Of a stretch of DNA of 64,000 nucleotides, positions 1-8,542 are shown in pieces (position 1 is the stretch's first letter; the number at the start of each line of letters is the position of its first letter). Location of the stretch: the NCBI GenBank assembly GCA_027214345.1, contig JAPWHR010000016.1, positions 1 to 64,000 of the forward strand, read 5' to 3'. The translations under genes and the position numbers were made by a program. A model generated the notes under the pieces. The model saw nothing but the letters and a program-made list of their open reading frames with translations, was not told where the DNA came from and did no database searches. The DNA comes from Comamonadaceae bacterium G21597-S1 (lineage in GTDB: Bacteria > Pseudomonadota > Gammaproteobacteria > Burkholderiales > Burkholderiaceae_C).

Positions 1-76
1 CAAGAGAGCCCAGGTGGGTCAGTTTTACTTTGGCGTTTACAACGCAAAGTGGGTCAGATTTCGATTGGCGTTGACA
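1..76. mobile_element. Terminus of an IS21-family insertion sequence (partial)
   Basis: Two 28-nt direct repeats, 14-41 and 49-76, match at 23 of 28 positions and share the GTGGGTCAG start and a TTGACA/TTTACA end. Read on the minus strand from 76, the end begins TGTCAACGCC, the form I know for IS21-family termini, which carry several transposase-binding repeats near each end. The orientation places the element body to the left, outside the window, and its outer end near 76. No istA or istB is visible here. Confidence 0.65.
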
Positions 77-198
77 GCTACACCCATGTCCATCAGGTTG
101 CACATGACGCCTGCCGTGAACGGCGGCCCAACATCAAGTGGTCGAACCCCCGGACAGGCAGACAGCACACAGAGGCCCCTCATTCGCCCTGCGCGAAG

Positions 199-1383
199 CT
201 ACGCCTTGCTCGGTTTCTCCACGTAGTTGCGGTTGAGGTAATCGTTGAACATGGGAACGGTGAATGCGATGTCGCCGTGAGATGGGCTATAGATCATTCC
301 CTTGCTGATGATCTGCGCGCGCCGCGGACCCAGGCTTTGATGGGTTTCGTTCAGTGCATCTGCGACGTCCGATGACCGATATGGCCCGACACCCAGTTTG
401 GCCATCGCGATGACATACTCTCTTTCCTTGGGCGTCAGGCGATCAAATCGTACCTTGAAGAAGCCTTCGTCCAGCCGTTTGGTCGCCGCTCCTGCTGCCT
501 TCGATGCATCCTCCAGCTTGATGCGCGGCCCTTCGGCGATATTCCAACATTGATAGCCCCACTCCTGCAAAAAGTAGGGATAACCTTTGGTTTTGGCCAG
601 GATTTCTCGGATTGCGGTGTCGTCAATTTGCTCACCCTCGTCCTCAATTGGCTGTCTGATTGCGGTCTCTGCATCCGCCTCCACAAGCGCACCAACCGCA
701 GGAAAGTGGAAGAGCCGTTCGGCGTAGGATTTCGCATCGCCCGAAAGAGCCGCAACTTGCGGCAGGCCAGCGCCGAAGAACAAGACAGGCAAGGCTTTCT
801 GGTTGGCCTTGTGGACAGCGACGATCAAAGCTGCCAGATCTTCAGAGCGTAGGTACTGAACTTCGTCAATGAGCAGTGTCCAGGCCTTGCCGGCGGCCTT
901 TGCCGCCTCGCCTACGCGTACGAATAATTCGGGTAGGTCTGCTTCCATGCTTCCGCTATCGGCGACGCCTACTTCGGGGTCAACTGAAATTGAAGCATCT
1001 CCGTACGAGAGATTGAACGCGGAGGCGAAAGAGCGAAGTGCCCGAAGCGCCTGGTGCGCTTTGGCCTTCGCGTTCTCCGAAGTAGAGAGTTTGCGCAAGG
1101 CTTGATTGATCTTTGGTACGAGCAACTCATTGAGCGCCTTTCCCTCTGGTGCTTCGATCGAGGATGTCACATGCCCAGCGGCTTCGGCCATCTCTTCGAT
1201 CTTGTTCAGCAGCACCGTCTTCCCTACGCCGCGCAGGCCCAGCAGCATCTGTGACCGGCTTGGCTTACCTATCAACGCCCTTTGAATGGCTGTATGCGCA
1301 TCCTGAAGGATGGATTCCCGTCCGGCAAGCTCTGGCGGCCTGCTCCCGGCGCCCGGGGCAAAAGGGTTTCTCACTGCGTCCAT
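199..1383 (-). CDS. AAA-type ATPase, STAND/archaeal-ATPase-like
   Basis: A 394-residue P-loop ATPase. Walker A is GLRGVGKT at residues 49-56, and a Walker B-like LLIDEVQYL lies near residue 170. The C-terminal part (about 300-394) resembles the winged-helix tail of ORC/STAND-like ATPases, which would fit nucleotide-dependent DNA or protein binding; no partner or substrate is evident. The start is supported by AGGAG five bases upstream on the minus strand. An IS21 end lies about 120 bp beyond its stop codon. The base composition is visibly less GC-rich than the catabolic genes that follow, which fits a transferred gene. Homologues are often found alone in accessory DNA; a defence or regulatory role is possible but unproven. 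Confidence 0.75.
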   Translation of the reverse strand: MDAVRNPFAPGAGSRPPELAGRESILQDAHTAIQRALIGKPSRSQMLLGLRGVGKTVLLNKIEEMAEAAGHVTSSIEAPEGKALNELLVPKINQALRKLSTSENAKAKAHQALRALRSFASAFNLSYGDASISVDPEVGVADSGSMEADLPELFVRVGEAAKAAGKAWTLLIDEVQYLRSEDLAALIVAVHKANQKALPVLFFGAGLPQVAALSGDAKSYAERLFHFPAVGALVEADAETAIRQPIEDEGEQIDDTAIREILAKTKGYPYFLQEWGYQCWNIAEGPRIKLEDASKAAGAATKRLDEGFFKVRFDRLTPKEREYVIAMAKLGVGPYRSSDVADALNETHQSLGPRRAQIISKGMIYSPSHGDIAFTVPMFNDYLNRNYVEKPSKA

Positions 1384-1748
1384 GGGATCTCCTGTCGCGC
1401 AAATTCTATGATTTGCTATAGCAGTATATCGAGGTCAGGATATACAACCATAGAGAACATTAGAAAAATTGGAGCTCGTCGCGCACTCCTGTGTGCTGCT
1501 GATCCCCTTGATCGGGCGGATTCCATTGGGCTTGCTCTGCAAGCTTCAGCCCGCCGCTCCATGCCAGCTGTTGAGCGTCGACTTGCTCGACTTGCGACCG
1601 CCCGCATCGGGTCGAATGCTGGCGAAAAAGCGGCGCGTCTCCGATGCCCAACACCATGCAGATGGCCAGCCAAGCAGCTGATCGAGGTGAGCGACACCTT
1701 GCGCGGCACGGCTGTCGTCCGGCTCCAAATCACCTGCGATCACCCGGT
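1384..1748. other. 365-bp intergenic stretch without a supported gene
   Basis: This separates the ATPase start from the end of the DUF3108 gene. It is relatively AT-rich next to the ATPase and carries one inverted repeat (1424-1445). Several overlapping frames are open across 1416-1770, but none has a ribosome-binding site or a recognisable protein family. It may contain degraded mobile DNA, but I could not recognise any. Confidence 0.5.
1424..1445. promoter_or_regulatory. Operator-like inverted repeat upstream of the ATPase gene
   Basis: GTATATC (1424-1430) and GATATAC (1439-1445) form a perfect 7-bp inverted repeat with an 8-bp spacer. It lies about 40-60 bases before the ATPase start, over the likely promoter: TATAGC and TATACT-type hexamers occur on the minus strand in this AT-rich patch. 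The arrangement suggests a repressor site; the binding protein is unknown. Confidence 0.4.
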
Positions 1749-2981
1749 TCAAGGCGTGCTCGTCGATTTCCATTGCTGGTCCAGGTAGTCGCCGTTCTCG
1801 AACGTGATCCGGATCCGCGCCGGCAGGAAGCCGAGTTCGGGCGCGAGCCAGAGTTCCACCTTCTGCCCGTAGTCCTTGTTCGGCTTGCGAACCAGCTTGA
1901 GCGACGGTACGTGGCCGCCAGGCAGGTAGAGCATCTCCTCGCGCTCCACCGCGAACACCCAGGGTTCGGCGTCGCGCGGGCCGGCGGTCTGTATCGACAG
2001 TGTCGTGCCAATCGGGAACGCCAGCGGGTCACCCGCCACCAGCGCCGCCAGCTGCGCGAAGATGCTCAGCTGGTCTTGTGCGCCCGGCATCAATTCGGCT
2101 TGTGGCGTGTTGGCGCTGAAGATGATGCGTCCCTGCTGGCGGTCGAAGTGCGCGGCCCGCTCGGAGCGGAACTTGTCGGAAAAACGCGTCGGCTCCAGCC
2201 CGTTGGCGCTCAGCTTGCCGGTGCTGGACAACACGCGCTTGCCGATGATCCAGTCGCCCATCTCCATGCGCATCTCGTAACGCTCACCGTCCTGCAGCCA
2301 GACCAGGTCGCCCATGGCCTTGTAGTCGAAACGGCCGCGCTTGCCGACGGCGTCGAATGCCAGCCGGGTGGAGCCGGGAATGGTGAACGGCCGCACGGCG
2401 CCGGCCGCCACCGTTGCCGCATCGGGCTCCGGGTTGGATACGCCCGCCAGCGGCGCCTCGGTCGGCGGCGCACTGGCCGCCGCGACCGGGGCCGCTGCGC
2501 CGGGAGCGGGCAGCGGCGCAGGCGCCGGCGCGGACGTGGGGGGTGCGGGCTCCGGCGCAGCCGCGGCCGTCTCCAGCGCGGGGCCGGTCCATGCCGGAAC
2601 CTCGGGCACGGGCTCCGGCAGCGGTGTCGGCGCCGGTTCCGCGGCGCGCGTCGCCGACGCCATCACGCCTTCGGCTTTTGGCCGCACCGGGCGTTTCGTG
2701 CGAGGTTCGGGCCGGGGCCGGGGTGTCAGGCTGACCGGTCGCCGTGGCAGCGGCACCGGTGTTGCCGCCGGGGGCGGCTGGATGCGGATGCTGCGTGTCG
2801 AGAAGCTGCGCGTCGACATGCTGTCGGGCGTCGGCAACTGGATCGCCATGCCGCGCAAGGCCAGCACATGGCCCAGCACGACGACGCCGGCGAGCAGCCA
2901 GGCGGTCCGGGTCGGGACCGCCGCCGGAGTCGTTGGCGGCAGCGGTGCCGGCACCCTGTCACCCCGTGTGGCCGAGGTCAT
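1749..2981 (-). CDS. DUF3108 domain-containing membrane-anchored protein
   Basis: A protein of about 410 residues. There is one transmembrane segment near residues 26-42 (AWLLAGVVVLGHVLAL), then a long Pro/Ala-rich linker (about 60-185), then a C-terminal DUF3108 domain of beta-rich periplasmic type (about 195-410). The TonB-like proline-rich linker suggests a domain that spans the periplasm. DUF3108 proteins are common in Burkholderiales and their function is not established. I chose the ATG at 2981 because residues upstream of it look non-conserved. The gene then overlaps the end of the IclR gene by 23 bp, so the two are probably co-transcribed. Confidence 0.8.
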   Translation of the reverse strand: MTSATRGDRVPAPLPPTTPAAVPTRTAWLLAGVVVLGHVLALRGMAIQLPTPDSMSTRSFSTRSIRIQPPPAATPVPLPRRPVSLTPRPRPEPRTKRPVRPKAEGVMASATRAAEPAPTPLPEPVPEVPAWTGPALETAAAAPEPAPPTSAPAPAPLPAPGAAAPVAAASAPPTEAPLAGVSNPEPDAATVAAGAVRPFTIPGSTRLAFDAVGKRGRFDYKAMGDLVWLQDGERYEMRMEMGDWIIGKRVLSSTGKLSANGLEPTRFSDKFRSERAAHFDRQQGRIIFSANTPQAELMPGAQDQLSIFAQLAALVAGDPLAFPIGTTLSIQTAGPRDAEPWVFAVEREEMLYLPGGHVPSLKLVRKPNKDYGQKVELWLAPELGFLPARIRITFENGDYLDQQWKSTSTP

Positions 2982-3738
2982 CCGACAGGCGCGTGGCGGC
3001 CTCGCGCAGGGCCCGCGCAATGCGGCCATCCCAATCGGCGTCGAAATGCGCGACCGAACCCAGTGCCACGATGCCCAGCACCATGTGTCCGTCGCAGTCG
3101 AACACCGGCGCGCAGAAGCCGGCCAGGGCCGGCAGCAGGCTGTCGATCGCGCGCGCCAGGCCGCGTGTGCGCACCTCGGTCAGCATGGCGTCGATGCCGT
3201 GCTGCGTCAGCGGCACATCGGTGCGGGATTCCTCGCGCGCCTGTGCCAGTTCCTCCTGCAGCAACGGCGCAATCGCCGTCGCCGGCGCATGCGCGGCGAA
3301 GCAGCGGCCGGTGGCCGAGCTGAGCAAGGGCATCACGTCACCCAGCCGCAGGTTGACCTTGACCGCCCGCGGCGACTCCTCCCAATGCACGATCGTCGGC
3401 CCGTGGTTGCCCCAGACCGCCAGCGCCAGCGTGTGGCCAACCTCCAGCATCAGCGGGCCGATGCGTTCGCGCGCCAGCTTGACCGCATCGATGCGCGACA
3501 GGCAGGCCAGCCCCAGTTTCAGTGCCTGCGGACCGAGGTCGTACCGCGTCGTCTGGCTGTCCTGCTGGACCAGCCCCAGGCGCTGGAAACTCACGAGGTA
3601 GCGGTGCGCCTTGGCGGCGCTCATGCCGGCGGCCGCGGCGAGATCGCGCAACATCAGCGGGCCGGTCGCGCGCGACAGCGCGTCGAGCAGCGCAAAGCCG
3701 ACCTCGACCGATTGGATGCCGGCGCGCGCCTTGTGCAT
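2959..3738 (-). CDS. IclR-family transcriptional regulator
   Basis: A 259-residue regulator. The N-terminal winged helix-turn-helix covers about residues 8-70 (recognition region MSAAKAHRYLVSF), followed by the IclR effector-binding domain (about 80-250). It is divergent from the FAH-family hydrolase gene. The 108-bp gap between them contains a perfect palindrome, so it very likely controls that hydrolase and itself. IclR proteins next to FAH hydrolases usually sense an aromatic or lactone catabolite; which one cannot be read here. Confidence 0.9.
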   Translation of the reverse strand: MHKARAGIQSVEVGFALLDALSRATGPLMLRDLAAAAGMSAAKAHRYLVSFQRLGLVQQDSQTTRYDLGPQALKLGLACLSRIDAVKLARERIGPLMLEVGHTLALAVWGNHGPTIVHWEESPRAVKVNLRLGDVMPLLSSATGRCFAAHAPATAIAPLLQEELAQAREESRTDVPLTQHGIDAMLTEVRTRGLARAIDSLLPALAGFCAPVFDCDGHMVLGIVALGSVAHFDADWDGRIARALREAATRLSDDLGHTG

Positions 3739-3758
3739 AATCTGCGAACGTGATGGTT

Positions 3759-3774
3759 TCGTTTAGTTAAACGA
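3759..3774. promoter_or_regulatory. Probable IclR operator
   Basis: TCGTTTA-GT-TAAACGA is a perfect inverted repeat with a 2-bp centre. It lies between the divergent IclR and FAH-hydrolase genes, 21 bp before the IclR start codon. Its AT-rich GTTTA/TAAAC halves resemble known IclR-family sites. Confidence 0.65.
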
Positions 3775-3846
3775 GTTTAACAATGCGAAATTTCCTGGGT
3801 GTGCCGGTGGATTCCCCGCTGGACACCGGACCTTTCCCGGACTCCG

Positions 3847-4854
3847 ATGAAACTTGCTACCTATAAAGACGGTTCGCGCGATGGCCAGCTGGTGGTGGTG
3901 TCGCGCGACCTGGGCACCGCGCATTATGCGACCGGCATCGCCGACCGCCTCCAGCAGGTGCTGGACGACTGGAACTTCCTGTCGCCCCAGTTGCAGGACC
4001 TGTACGATGCATTGAACCAGGGCAAGGGCCGGCACGCGTTCGCGTTCGATCCGCGCCAGTGCATGGCGCCGCTGCCGCGCGCCTACCAGTGGGCTGACGG
4101 CTCGGCTTACCTGAACCATGTGGAACTGGTGCGGGCCGCGCGTGACGCCAAGGTGCCGGAGTCGTTCTACCAGGACCCGCTGATGTACCAGGGCGGCAGC
4201 GACGACTTCATCGGTCCGTGCGACGACGTGGTTTGTCCGTCGGAGGATTTCGGCATCGACTTCGAGGCCGAGATCGTGGTCGTGACCGATGACGTGCCGA
4301 TGGGTGCAACGCCCGAGCGCGCGCTCGATGGCATCCGGCTGGTGATGCTGGCCAACGACGTCAGCCTGCGCAACCTGGTGCCGGCCGAACTGGCCAAGGG
4401 TTTCGGCTTCCTGCAGAGCAAGCCGGCCACGGCGTTCAGCCCGGTCGCGGTCACGCTGGACGAGTTGGGCGATGCCTGGGACAAGGGGCGGCTCGACCTG
4501 GTGCTGCAGTCGACCTGGAACGGCCGCAAGGTCGGCATGTGCGAGGCCGGCCCCGAGATGACGTTCCACTTCGGGCAGCTGGTGGCGCATCTGTGCAAGA
4601 CGCGCAACGTGCGGGCCGGCTCCATCATTGGCAGCGGCACGGTCAGCAACAAGGGCGTCGAGAAGAACGGCCGGATGGATTGGCCCAAGGGGTACAGCTG
4701 CATTGCCGAGAAACGCGCGATCGAAACCATCCAGGACGGCAAGCCGTCGACCGCCTTCATGCAATACGGCGACACGATCCGTATCGAGATGAAAGGCCGG
4801 GACGGGCAGAGCCTGTTCGGCGCGATCGACCAGCGCATCGCCGCGCAGGGCTGA
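3847..4854 (+). CDS. Fumarylacetoacetate hydrolase (FAH) family protein
   Basis: A 335-residue FAH-superfamily enzyme, metal-dependent, acting on C-C bonds of 1,3-dicarbonyl compounds (hydrolysis or decarboxylation). The N-terminal part (MKLATYKDGSRDG) is the small domain seen in the long FAH subfamily. The catalytic barrel carries the acidic metal-binding region DFEAEIVVV and the conserved SIIGSGTVSN stretch. I chose ATG 3847 over upstream in-frame codons because family similarity starts there. It is divergently paired with an IclR regulator and probably acts late in an aromatic-acid or lactone pathway whose other genes are elsewhere. The exact substrate is unknown. Confidence 0.88.
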   Translation: MKLATYKDGSRDGQLVVVSRDLGTAHYATGIADRLQQVLDDWNFLSPQLQDLYDALNQGKGRHAFAFDPRQCMAPLPRAYQWADGSAYLNHVELVRAARDAKVPESFYQDPLMYQGGSDDFIGPCDDVVCPSEDFGIDFEAEIVVVTDDVPMGATPERALDGIRLVMLANDVSLRNLVPAELAKGFGFLQSKPATAFSPVAVTLDELGDAWDKGRLDLVLQSTWNGRKVGMCEAGPEMTFHFGQLVAHLCKTRNVRAGSIIGSGTVSNKGVEKNGRMDWPKGYSCIAEKRAIETIQDGKPSTAFMQYGDTIRIEMKGRDGQSLFGAIDQRIAAQG

Positions 4855-4931
4855 CCGCTGCGCCGGGCCTGCCGCGCGGGTGTCTCGCCGCGTGGAAGCC
4901 GCCTCGATCGCGCTGCGTCGATAATCGGGTC

Positions 4932-5288
4932 ATGATGTCGCCGCGTTCCTGCCGTACTTTTGCCCGCTTCGTGCTGGTGTGGTTCGCGCTCGCGCTCGGT
5001 GCCGCCGCGGCGTCGCCCCTGGTGCGGACCGCGGACCAGCAGCTGGTGTGCACGGCGGCGGGCGGCTTCAAGCTGGTTGGTGTCGACGACGGCGGTGCCC
5101 CGCGGGTCACGAACGGCCTGCAGGATTGCCCGCTGTGTGTGCTGGCCGGCGCACCGCCGCAACGACTCGCGCTGACCGTGCCGCTGCCGGTGCCGGCCGC
5201 GACCCTGCTGCCGGCGTTGCCGACCGTGTCCGATGCGGCACGCACTGCGCCGCCGCTGCCGCCACGCGGCCCGCCCGCAATTTCCTGA
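4932..5288 (+). CDS. DUF2946 family exported protein
   Basis: A small 118-residue protein with a hydrophobic N-terminal signal or anchor (about 8-27). It has a CPLC motif near residues 66-69, typical of DUF2946 proteins. The C-terminus is Pro/Ala-rich. DUF2946 genes usually lie beside copper-related genes, and here the next two genes encode YcnI- and PCuAC-type proteins. I infer a role in periplasmic copper handling, perhaps with the CxxC binding metal. Confidence 0.7.
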   Translation: MMSPRSCRTFARFVLVWFALALGAAAASPLVRTADQQLVCTAAGGFKLVGVDDGGAPRVTNGLQDCPLCVLAGAPPQRLALTVPLPVPAATLLPALPTVSDAARTAPPLPPRGPPAIS

Positions 5289-5360
5289 AACCACCCGTCT
5301 TAGCACCCGCCGTCGCGCCGCGACGCGCGGGGGCGTTCGCCCGGCTTTTCTGGAGTTTTC

Positions 5361-5903
5361 ATGCGTGTGATTCGTGTGGCCGCGCTCGTCGGCCTGAGCC
5401 TGGGTTATTCCCAGATGTCCCTTTCCCATGTCGTGCTGGCGGAGCCCGCCGCATTGGCCGGTACCAGTTATCGCGCTGCCCTGCGGGTCGGCCATGGTTG
5501 CGGCGATTCGCCCACGACCGAGATGCGGGTGGAGATTCCCGCCCACTTCCGGGGTGCCAAGCCCATGCCCAAGACGGGCTGGAAACTGACGACCTACAAG
5601 ACGGCCTTGGCCAAGCCTTATGACAACCATGGCCGGCAGGTGACCGAAGATGTGTCCGAGATCGTCTGGGCCGCCACGTCACCCGAGCATTGGCTGGCCG
5701 ACGCGCACTACGACGAGTTCGTGTTCCGCGGTGGCCTGGCGCCGGTTGCCGGCCCGATGTGGTTCAAGGTCGTGCAGACCTGCGCCCAGGGCAGCAACCG
5801 ATGGGTCGAGGTGCCCGCGTCGGGTAGCGCCACGCGGGGCTTGCAGTGGCCGGCGGCCCTGCTCGACGTCATCGAGTCGGGCCCGGCCGCGCACCAGCAC
5901 TGA
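5361..5903 (+). CDS. YcnI/DUF1775 family copper-associated protein
   Basis: A 180-residue exported protein. A signal peptide of about 22 residues ends just before a histidine (SHVVL), which would become the mature N-terminus. In YcnI-type proteins this histidine takes part in a mono-histidine copper site. The DUF1775 fold follows (about 23-160) with conserved GCGDSPTTE and tryptophans. A His-containing tail (AAHQH) closes the protein. It lies between DUF2946 and PCuAC genes, so the three probably form a periplasmic copper acquisition or delivery set. Confidence 0.85.
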   Translation: MRVIRVAALVGLSLGYSQMSLSHVVLAEPAALAGTSYRAALRVGHGCGDSPTTEMRVEIPAHFRGAKPMPKTGWKLTTYKTALAKPYDNHGRQVTEDVSEIVWAATSPEHWLADAHYDEFVFRGGLAPVAGPMWFKVVQTCAQGSNRWVEVPASGSATRGLQWPAALLDVIESGPAAHQH

Positions 5904-5992
5904 CGCGGATCCCGGCGCACGCCGCAGCCATTGCGCCAGCGGATTGCGCTACCGCCCGTTTTGGATTTTTCGATATCAACAGGAGTTTCCCC

Positions 5993-6448
5993 ATGACATT
6001 GCACAAACTTGCCACCATCGCCGCATTGTTCGCCGGCATCGCCACGTCGGCGTTGGCGCAGACCGTCGAGGTCCGCGACGCCTGGGTCCGCACGTCGGTC
6101 CAGGGCCAGAGCGCGACCGGCGCCTTCATGACCATCACCGCCCGCGAGAGCACGCGCCTGGTCGGCGTGGCCAGCCCCGTGGCCGGCGTGGCGGAAGTCC
6201 ATGAGATGAAGATGGACAACGGCGTCATGAAGATGCGCGCCGTCGACGGCGGGCTCGCCTTGCCGGCCGGCAAGGCGGTCGAACTCAAGCCGGGCGGGTA
6301 TCACGTCATGCTGATGGACCTCAAGGCCGCGCTGCCCAAGGGCAGCACGGTGCCGGTGACGCTGCTGTTCAAGGACGCCAAGGGCGCCGAGAGCCGTGTC
6401 GAACTGCAGCTGCCGGTCTCCACCGGCGCGATGATGCACAAGCACTGA
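5993..6448 (+). CDS. PCu(A)C-type periplasmic copper chaperone
   Basis: A 151-residue protein with a signal peptide cut after ALA (about residue 22). The PCuAC domain shows the H-x-M...M...H-x-M ligand pattern: HEMKM near 67-71, further methionines at about 76-78, and HVMLM near 104-108. The C-terminus MMHKH adds possible ligands. The family delivers Cu(I) to the CuA site of cytochrome oxidase or scavenges copper. AGGAG stands about seven bases before the chosen ATG. It is the last gene of the copper trio. Confidence 0.9.
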   Translation: MTLHKLATIAALFAGIATSALAQTVEVRDAWVRTSVQGQSATGAFMTITARESTRLVGVASPVAGVAEVHEMKMDNGVMKMRAVDGGLALPAGKAVELKPGGYHVMLMDLKAALPKGSTVPVTLLFKDAKGAESRVELQLPVSTGAMMHKH

Positions 6449-6565
6449 GCGTGTGGCCCGGCGCTGGCCAGCGGTTCCGGCCGCGGGACAGCGCCCATCG
6501 CTATCGCCGCGCCATTGGGTTAAGCTGTGAGCAGGCCGATCATGGCCATGCATCCTGGAGGCAAC

Positions 6566-7249
6566 ATGAGCGATACAAGCGGCAATGCATTCGGCAAGTT
6601 CGTGCCGGGTTTCGATTTCCTGCAGAACCTGGCCAAGGGCGCGACCCAGTCGATCCCGCAGATTCCGAACCTGGCCAACTGGGTTTCGCCATCGCTGAAC
6701 GTCGAGGAACTCGAGAAGCGCATCGAGGAACTGCGCGCCGTGCATTTCTGGCTGGAGCAGAATTCGCGCGCGCTCGGTGCGACGATACAGGCGCTCGAGG
6801 TGCAGAAGATGACCCTGGCCACGCTCAAGGGTATGAACTTCAACATCGGCGACGTCGCCAATGCGTTCAAGCTCAAGGCCGCCGACTCGGTGGCCTCGGG
6901 CGTGCAGATGGCCAGCGAGCGTGCCGCCACGGCGGCCGCCAAGGCCGCGGCCGACGCGCCGCCACGGGGCGGGAGCCCGGCCGGCACCGGCGGCAAGAAG
7001 TCCAAGCCGGCCGCGGCCACCGGCAGCCTGATCGATCCGCTGCAGCTGTGGGGTTCGCTGACCCAGCAGTTCCAGCAGATCGCCGCCAGCGCCCTGCAGG
7101 AGGCCACACGCAAGACGGCCGTGGACGCGACCCGCAACATGAGCACCGGCCTGGCCAAGGAGGCGGTCAAGGCCGGCAAGAAGGCGGTTGCGGCGCGCAA
7201 GACCGCGCGCAAGACGACACGCAAGACGACGAGCCGGAGCAAGACCTGA
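6566..7249 (+). CDS. phaM: PhaM-type polyhydroxyalkanoate granule regulatory protein
   Basis: A 227-residue protein. The N-terminal part resembles PhaM (GFDFLQNL, then a helical region about 45-90 with heptad-like Leu/Ile). The C-terminus (about 200-227) is a histone-like Lys/Arg/Thr/Ala repeat (ARKTARKTTRKTT). In Ralstonia eutropha PhaM activates PHA synthase and tethers granules to the nucleoid through such a tail. GGAGG lies 6 bases before the ATG. It is translationally coupled (TGATG) to the FIST gene downstream. The assignment rests on domain layout. Confidence 0.82.
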   Translation: MSDTSGNAFGKFVPGFDFLQNLAKGATQSIPQIPNLANWVSPSLNVEELEKRIEELRAVHFWLEQNSRALGATIQALEVQKMTLATLKGMNFNIGDVANAFKLKAADSVASGVQMASERAATAAAKAAADAPPRGGSPAGTGGKKSKPAAATGSLIDPLQLWGSLTQQFQQIAASALQEATRKTAVDATRNMSTGLAKEAVKAGKKAVAARKTARKTTRKTTSRSKT

Positions 7250-8517
7250 TGCATTTGTTCCCGCATGGTCATGCGACCCATCCGGACTGGACCATGGCAG
7301 CCGGCCTGGTGCTGGCGCAGCTGCGCGCGCAGATGGCCCTGCCGGAGTATGCGAAGTCGCCCACGCTGGCGCTGCTGTACATCACCGACCACTACGCGGC
7401 CTCGGCCAACGACATCCTGGACCACCTGAGTGCCGAGTTGCCGGGCGTGACCGACTGGTCCGGTACCGTCGGGATCGGCGTATCGTCCAACAATGTCGAG
7501 TATTTCGACGAGCCGGCGATGGCGGTGATGTTGTGCGACCTGCCTGTCGACCAGTACCGCGTGTTCTCCGGCGTCGCGCCGCTGGGTGCAGGGTTCGACG
7601 CCGCCACCGCGCTGGTGCACGTGGATCCGGCCACGCCCGACGTGTCGGAACTGGTGCAGGAGATGGCGGCGCGCACCACCTCCGGCTATCTGTTCGGCGG
7701 CCTGTCGGCCAGCCGCACGCGTACGGTCCAGTTCGCGGCCGCCGGCGACGGCAACATCCGCGGTCACGGTGCGGCGGGCGGCGTGTTCAGCGGCGGCCTC
7801 AGTGGCGTGGCCTTCGGTCCCGGCGTGCCGCTGGTCTCGCGTGTCACCCAGGGCTGCCGGCCGGTGTCGGGCTTCCGGACCGTGACCGAGGCCGACCAGA
7901 ACCTGGTGGTCGCCATCGGCGGCGAACCGGCGCTGGATGTGCTGATGGGCGAACTCGGCGTATCGCTGGACCGTCCGCAGGAGGCGCTCGACGCCATCCG
8001 CGCCACGCTGGTCGGCCTGGTGCGTCCGAGCGAGGGTGACGGTGCCCAGGCCATGGGGCGCGGCGGCAATTTTGGCAGCGACGTGATCGTGCGCCATATC
8101 ATCGGCCTGGACCCCGCGCGCCGCGGCATTGCAATCTCCGACCAGGCCAACAGCGGCATGCAGCTGGCGTTCTGCCAGCGCAACCGCGAGGCGGCGCGTT
8201 CGGACCTGATCCGGATCTGCGCCGAGATCCGCGAGGAACTCGAGCCGCTGGAGTTGACGATGGAGACCGCGACCGCGCTGGCGGCATCGGAGGCCGAAGC
8301 AGCCGCCCATCCGGCACGCGGTATTGCCGGTGCGGTGTACGTCAGCTGTTCCGGGCGCGGAGGGCCGCATTTCGGCGGGCCCAGCGCCGAGCTGCAGATC
8401 GTGCGGCGTGCGCTGGGCGACGTGCCCTTGGTCGGTTTTTTTGCCGGCGGCGAGATCGCGCGCCATCACCTGTACGGATACACCGGCGTGCTGACGGTGT
8501 TCGCGCAGCGCGACTAA
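7249..8517 (+). CDS. FIST domain-containing protein (FIST_N and FIST_C)
   Basis: A 422-residue cytoplasmic protein with a FIST N-terminal domain (about 30-215) and a FIST_C domain (about 220-400). FIST domains are predicted small-molecule sensors, proposed to bind amino acids, often in signalling proteins. Here there is no attached signalling module. The start overlaps the phaM stop (TGATG), which implies co-translation, though no functional link to PHA granules is known to me. Confidence 0.8.
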   Translation: MHLFPHGHATHPDWTMAAGLVLAQLRAQMALPEYAKSPTLALLYITDHYAASANDILDHLSAELPGVTDWSGTVGIGVSSNNVEYFDEPAMAVMLCDLPVDQYRVFSGVAPLGAGFDAATALVHVDPATPDVSELVQEMAARTTSGYLFGGLSASRTRTVQFAAAGDGNIRGHGAAGGVFSGGLSGVAFGPGVPLVSRVTQGCRPVSGFRTVTEADQNLVVAIGGEPALDVLMGELGVSLDRPQEALDAIRATLVGLVRPSEGDGAQAMGRGGNFGSDVIVRHIIGLDPARRGIAISDQANSGMQLAFCQRNREAARSDLIRICAEIREELEPLELTMETATALAASEAEAAAHPARGIAGAVYVSCSGRGGPHFGGPSAELQIVRRALGDVPLVGFFAGGEIARHHLYGYTGVLTVFAQRD

Positions 8518-8542
8518 CGCCGCTGCGCGCGGCCGGCCGCGT

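Noticed and set aside
1416-1770. Several overlapping frames that might be a transposase remnant
   Set aside because: No DDE or other transposase motif, no terminal repeats and no ribosome-binding site could be found in any of the six frames.
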